DNA from: Cynocephalus volans
Lineage: Eukaryota; Chordata; Mammalia; Dermoptera; Cynocephalidae
NCBI RefSeq assembly: GCF_027409185.1
Contig: NC_084469.1
Location: 80,573,918-80,637,917 of the forward strand
Reading direction: 5' to 3'
DNA: 64,000 nucleotides
Notes under the pieces: model-generated
The model's input: only the letters and a program-made list of their open reading frames with translations
The model's database searches: none
Told to the model about the DNA's origin: nothing
Shown: one piece after another, positions 60,971 to 64,000 of the stretch
How the letters are laid out: each line of letters starts with the position of its first letter
Numbering within the stretch: position 1 is the first letter of the stretch
Position numbers and translations under genes: made by a program

Positions 60971-62870
60971 CTGTGGGCAGAGGTGGACATGGGCCGTCCC
61001 ACCCCCTGCCCTCTCAGCCCAGGAAGGGGCTTGCACTCCCGTCCTGCACTCCCCAAAACACAACACTGCCCAGAGCTCTGGGAGAAGGACAAAAAAGTTT
61101 CTCAGCTTGTGGTCCCCTTGGCATGCAGGCCACCCTTGGGGACCAGCCAAGGCTGGGATGTAGGGGAGGCCCAGGCTCAGTACCCTGTCCCTGCCCTGGG
61201 TTAGGAAAAGGCTGGTGGTCACACACCACCGTGCACAGCCCCAGACCCTTCTCTGCCTCCCCAGGGAGAGATGCAGGTTACGGTCCTAAGTCTAAGACCC
61301 CACTTGGCCCTTAAGGTTCTTTGGAACCAGACCGTTTAAGGGGCCTGAACTTCCACCAGCCCCTCTCCATGGAGGCACCCTGGGGAGGTGGCGCCCAGGA
61401 AAGCCACAGGCATCCTGCCTCACCCAGCCACATGTGGCCGGCACATGTTCGAACAGTCCCTTCCTTTGGGGAGCAGCTGGAAGAAGAGGGGTGCCGGCCT
61501 GCAGCTCGGAGCAGAGAAACGTCCAGCCAAGGGGCCAGCCCCACCTCCCAGGGCAGCATTCTCCTGAGTTCCACTTTCAGGGCCCCCAAATCACACACGG
61601 GCCCATTACCTGCCACATGCCTGCCATGGCCCAACACCACACCAGTGACTCAGTGGCTCAGCCAGGCCCTGAATGAGAGCCCAGCTCTGCCTCCTCCACT
61701 AATGCCACAGAGCCCAAAAGCCCCATAGGAAGGGCACACCTGGGGCCTTTCCCAGTCAGCATGGCCAGGCAGGACTGGAAGAGGGGGAAGGAAGAGAAAG
61801 ACCCCCAAGGCCACCAGATGAGCTTGGGCCATCTCAAGGTCTGCTGAGTATCCCTGCCCACCCCCCAAAACTCCTGCCCTCCAGGAGTCCCCATCTCCTC
61901 CTGGCCCCTGCTAACACCCCCAGGGACCAGCACCTACAGCCACAAACACTTGCTAAGCCACAAGCAGCAATGTTCCTGGAAACTTCTAGCCTCCTTATAG
62001 GATAAAAACATGTTAAACCCTTAGATGGGTCTATCTGCCTAAACCAAGGGAACGATGCAGAGTTTGGCCTCAGTGAGTATCCCAGGGTCTGAAGAACATG
62101 CTGGGCCCTGCAGTGAGCAACCTGGGGGCTATGGGGAAACACTGCATATTTCTCTGTCTTCCCCTCCACTATTGGCCACTCCACCTACCCGGCCATTCAA
62201 GGTCAAGGTGGTTGGCACTTCTCTTAGAGCAGGGAAGCTATACACCAGCTCCCTGAGAAATAAAGTAAGTGTGTTCTAAAGACCCACTGGTTCTAAGCAA
62301 AAACACGCCTGTTCAGAACGGATGTAGACTCAGTGCGAGCCCTGTGGGGGGGCACCTCCACCTCCCCCCAGGTCACTGTGCGCGACCCAGACCTGGACAG
62401 GCCCCCGCTAGACAGCCACCCCTGCATGTCCTCACGCACGTAGAGACGGCGTGAGTCAGAGTCTACAGAGGCCACTGCTGGGAAGCAACCTCCATGCCAA
62501 CCAACGGGAGCTACATCTGAACGCCAGGGCAAGTGCTATGCACACAGGAGCAGTGTGTCCAAGCCTCCCAGGGCAAGGAAGCCAGGTGCGCCACTGTGCG
62601 CAGGGCACGCACCATCACCTTGGTGAGGAAGGCAGGTAAGCCTCTCAATTTGCTTCCACGTGAGTAAAAATCTCAGTGGGATACAAGAAACTCACCAGAC
62701 TGGTCCCCTTTGTTGAGGGGGGGATACCCTGGCCGGGGGACAAGATTCAAGGAGAACTTTCTACAATGTGCCCTTCATACCTTTTGAATTGTCAACCATG
62801 TGAATGAATAAAATTAAAGAGTGAGGGAAGGGAGGGTTGCCGGGTAAAACACAGGCTGCCCAGTTCTGTC
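60971..62870 (-). other. ADCY7 intron, no exon found
   Basis: Part of the intron upstream of window exon 1. Several open frames over 60 codons exist on both strands because of GC content; none resembles the adenylate cyclase C1a domain. Confidence 0.6.
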
Positions 62871-62880
62871 TGGATGTGCA

Positions 62881-62957
62881 AGTGTACTCCAAAAAGATCA
62901 TGGAAATACCTGTATCATCTTTTAATTCTATTTTCCCATGAACTTTTTGATGTACCC
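62881..62957. mobile_element. Mariner-like miniature inverted-repeat element
   Basis: About 77 bases. GTACTCCAAAAAGATCATGG at 62883-62902 and CCATGAACTTTTTGATGTAC at 62936-62955 are inverted repeats with 3 mismatches. The centre contains CTTTTAATTCTATTTT. Layout resembles short mariner MITEs; family assignment is inference. Confidence 0.6.
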
Positions 62958-63094
62958 TCATGCTTATGCTAAAACACCATTCACTGTTCATCTGAAATTC
63001 AAGTTCGACAAGACAGCCTGTAGTTTGACTTGCTCAACCTGGCAGGTCTGCAGAGGGTCTCGGGGCTGTCTGCCACTGCCTTTTGGGTTAGGCG

Positions 63095-63460
63095 CTCGGC
63101 TTCATTCATTCAAAAGCTACCTGAGCACAGGGGGTGCAGCCTGGAGGGGGAGCCTGCCATCGTGGTGCTCACACTAACAAGCAAGGAAAAGGGATAAATA
63201 ACAGGAGCATCTGGGACAGAGGAAGGAGTATCCTGGGTGGAGGAACCAGCAGTGACCAGGGTCTCGAGGTGTCAAAGGCCTATCAGTGGAGGGGCAGGAG
63301 GCGGCCACAGGCAGGTGGTGGGTGAAGCCAGACAGGACAGGACAGGACAGGAAGGGGCTAGGAGGAGTGGGCAGGGCTCAGAGCTGCAGGTCCAGGGTGA
63401 GGAGGCTGGATTTTATCGTAGGAGGGTGGGTGGGCGCAGGGCTGAGTAACCAGGAGGGGT
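63095..63460 (-). repeat. L2 LINE, antisense, with GACAG minisatellite
   Basis: TTCATTCATTCAAAAGCTAC, CTGAGCACAGGGGGTGCAG, GGAGGCTGGATTTTATCG. A four-unit GACAG repeat lies at 63331-63350. Confidence 0.65.
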
Positions 63461-64000
63461 TTTCCCAGATGCTAACTCAGTGTAGATGACACGCACGGGG
63501 GGCCCTGGAAGACCCTGGCCCTGCAAGACAGCAGCAGGATGCGGCCCACAGGGAGCCACAGGAGGGGCCAGCGTCAGGCAGCAGATGCTGGGGAGGCTCC
63601 TGGGCCGGCCCCCGGATCCCTCAGGGTCTGGCAGTGAGGCCAGCCCGAGGCTGGAGTGAGAGGGAGCTGGAGAGAGCCTGCTGTGGCCAACATTCTTGAT
63701 CCAGTCCCAAGGATGATTCACGGAGCAGCCGCCAGAGAAGCTGGTCTCCTCGAGCAGAAAAGAATGGCCTGGCAGGCTCCAGGCAGCAGACAGGACAGGG
63801 ACCACCCTGCACCACTGACCCCACTGGGCCCGGGGACAGCGGAACAGCCTCCCCCACCACAGGGTCCTGAAGAAAGCTCGCCCCAAGGAGAAGGCGAACA
63901 GACATGCAGGCCAGAATCCAGGACACACTGGCTCTTTCTCGTGGCGAGGTCAGCACTGTTGCTACTCCCACTTCACAGGGAAGAATGTCAAGGCCAGAGT
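63461..64000 (-). other. ADCY7 intron to window end, nothing recognised
   Basis: GC-rich; a 171-codon - strand open frame (63413-63928) has no recognisable features and is judged chance. Confidence 0.45.

Noticed and set aside
61000..64000. Possible ADCY7 C1a or N-terminal exons
   Set aside because: Searched the - strand for the expected boundary motifs (such as YLVIDPR) and found none; treated as intron.

Overview
This is mammalian nuclear DNA. It carries large split genes with GT-AG introns, a CpG-island promoter, and many ancient L2, MIR, L1, MaLR and hAT repeats. Eleven SINE copies, several with intact target-site duplications, have a tRNA-Ile-like head with A and B boxes and an A-rich tail. 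They match what I know of the CYN SINEs of colugos (Dermoptera). No Alu, rodent B1/B2 or carnivore SINE was seen. My best call is a flying lemur (Galeopterus or Cynocephalus). This rests on repeat recognition, not on a database search.

Layout. Bases 1-9430 lie upstream of BRD7 and hold only old repeats, a polypurine tract and a strong G-quadruplex motif; I support no gene there. A CpG island (about 9430-10260) contains the BRD7 promoter and first coding exon. BRD7 runs on the + strand from 9806 to 46582 in 17 coding exons. All splice phases close and they give a 651-residue protein, the length I know for human BRD7. Its AT-rich introns hold nearly all the young SINEs, a 3' L1 fragment, a (TG)n tract, a retrocopied UTR-like sequence and two odd 40-bp tRNA-half insertions. 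The stop codons of BRD7 and the next gene are about 4.0 kb apart and the genes converge tail to tail.

From 60970 down to 50598 on the - strand lie the last 16 coding exons of ADCY7 (adenylate cyclase 7). They give 624 residues: the C1b linker, the second six-helix membrane domain and the whole C2 catalytic domain. The N-terminal membrane domain and C1a lie beyond base 64000. Bases 60971-64000 are intron. This half of the window is GC-rich and almost free of young SINEs.

BRD7 is a nuclear bromodomain subunit of the PBAF SWI/SNF complex. ADCY7 is a plasma-membrane enzyme that makes cAMP. They are neighbours by conserved synteny (human 16q12.1), and nothing here suggests a shared pathway.

The most interesting material is retroposon biology. 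Two insertions look like 5' tRNA halves ending at the anticodon loop, each with a target-site duplication and no A tail. A SINE sits 12 bases inside a bromodomain intron, so its target-site duplication begins within the splice donor. Two SINEs occupy the same target site in tandem. An L2 element contains a retrocopy that in turn contains an L1. There is also a candidate poison exon in the bromodomain intron.
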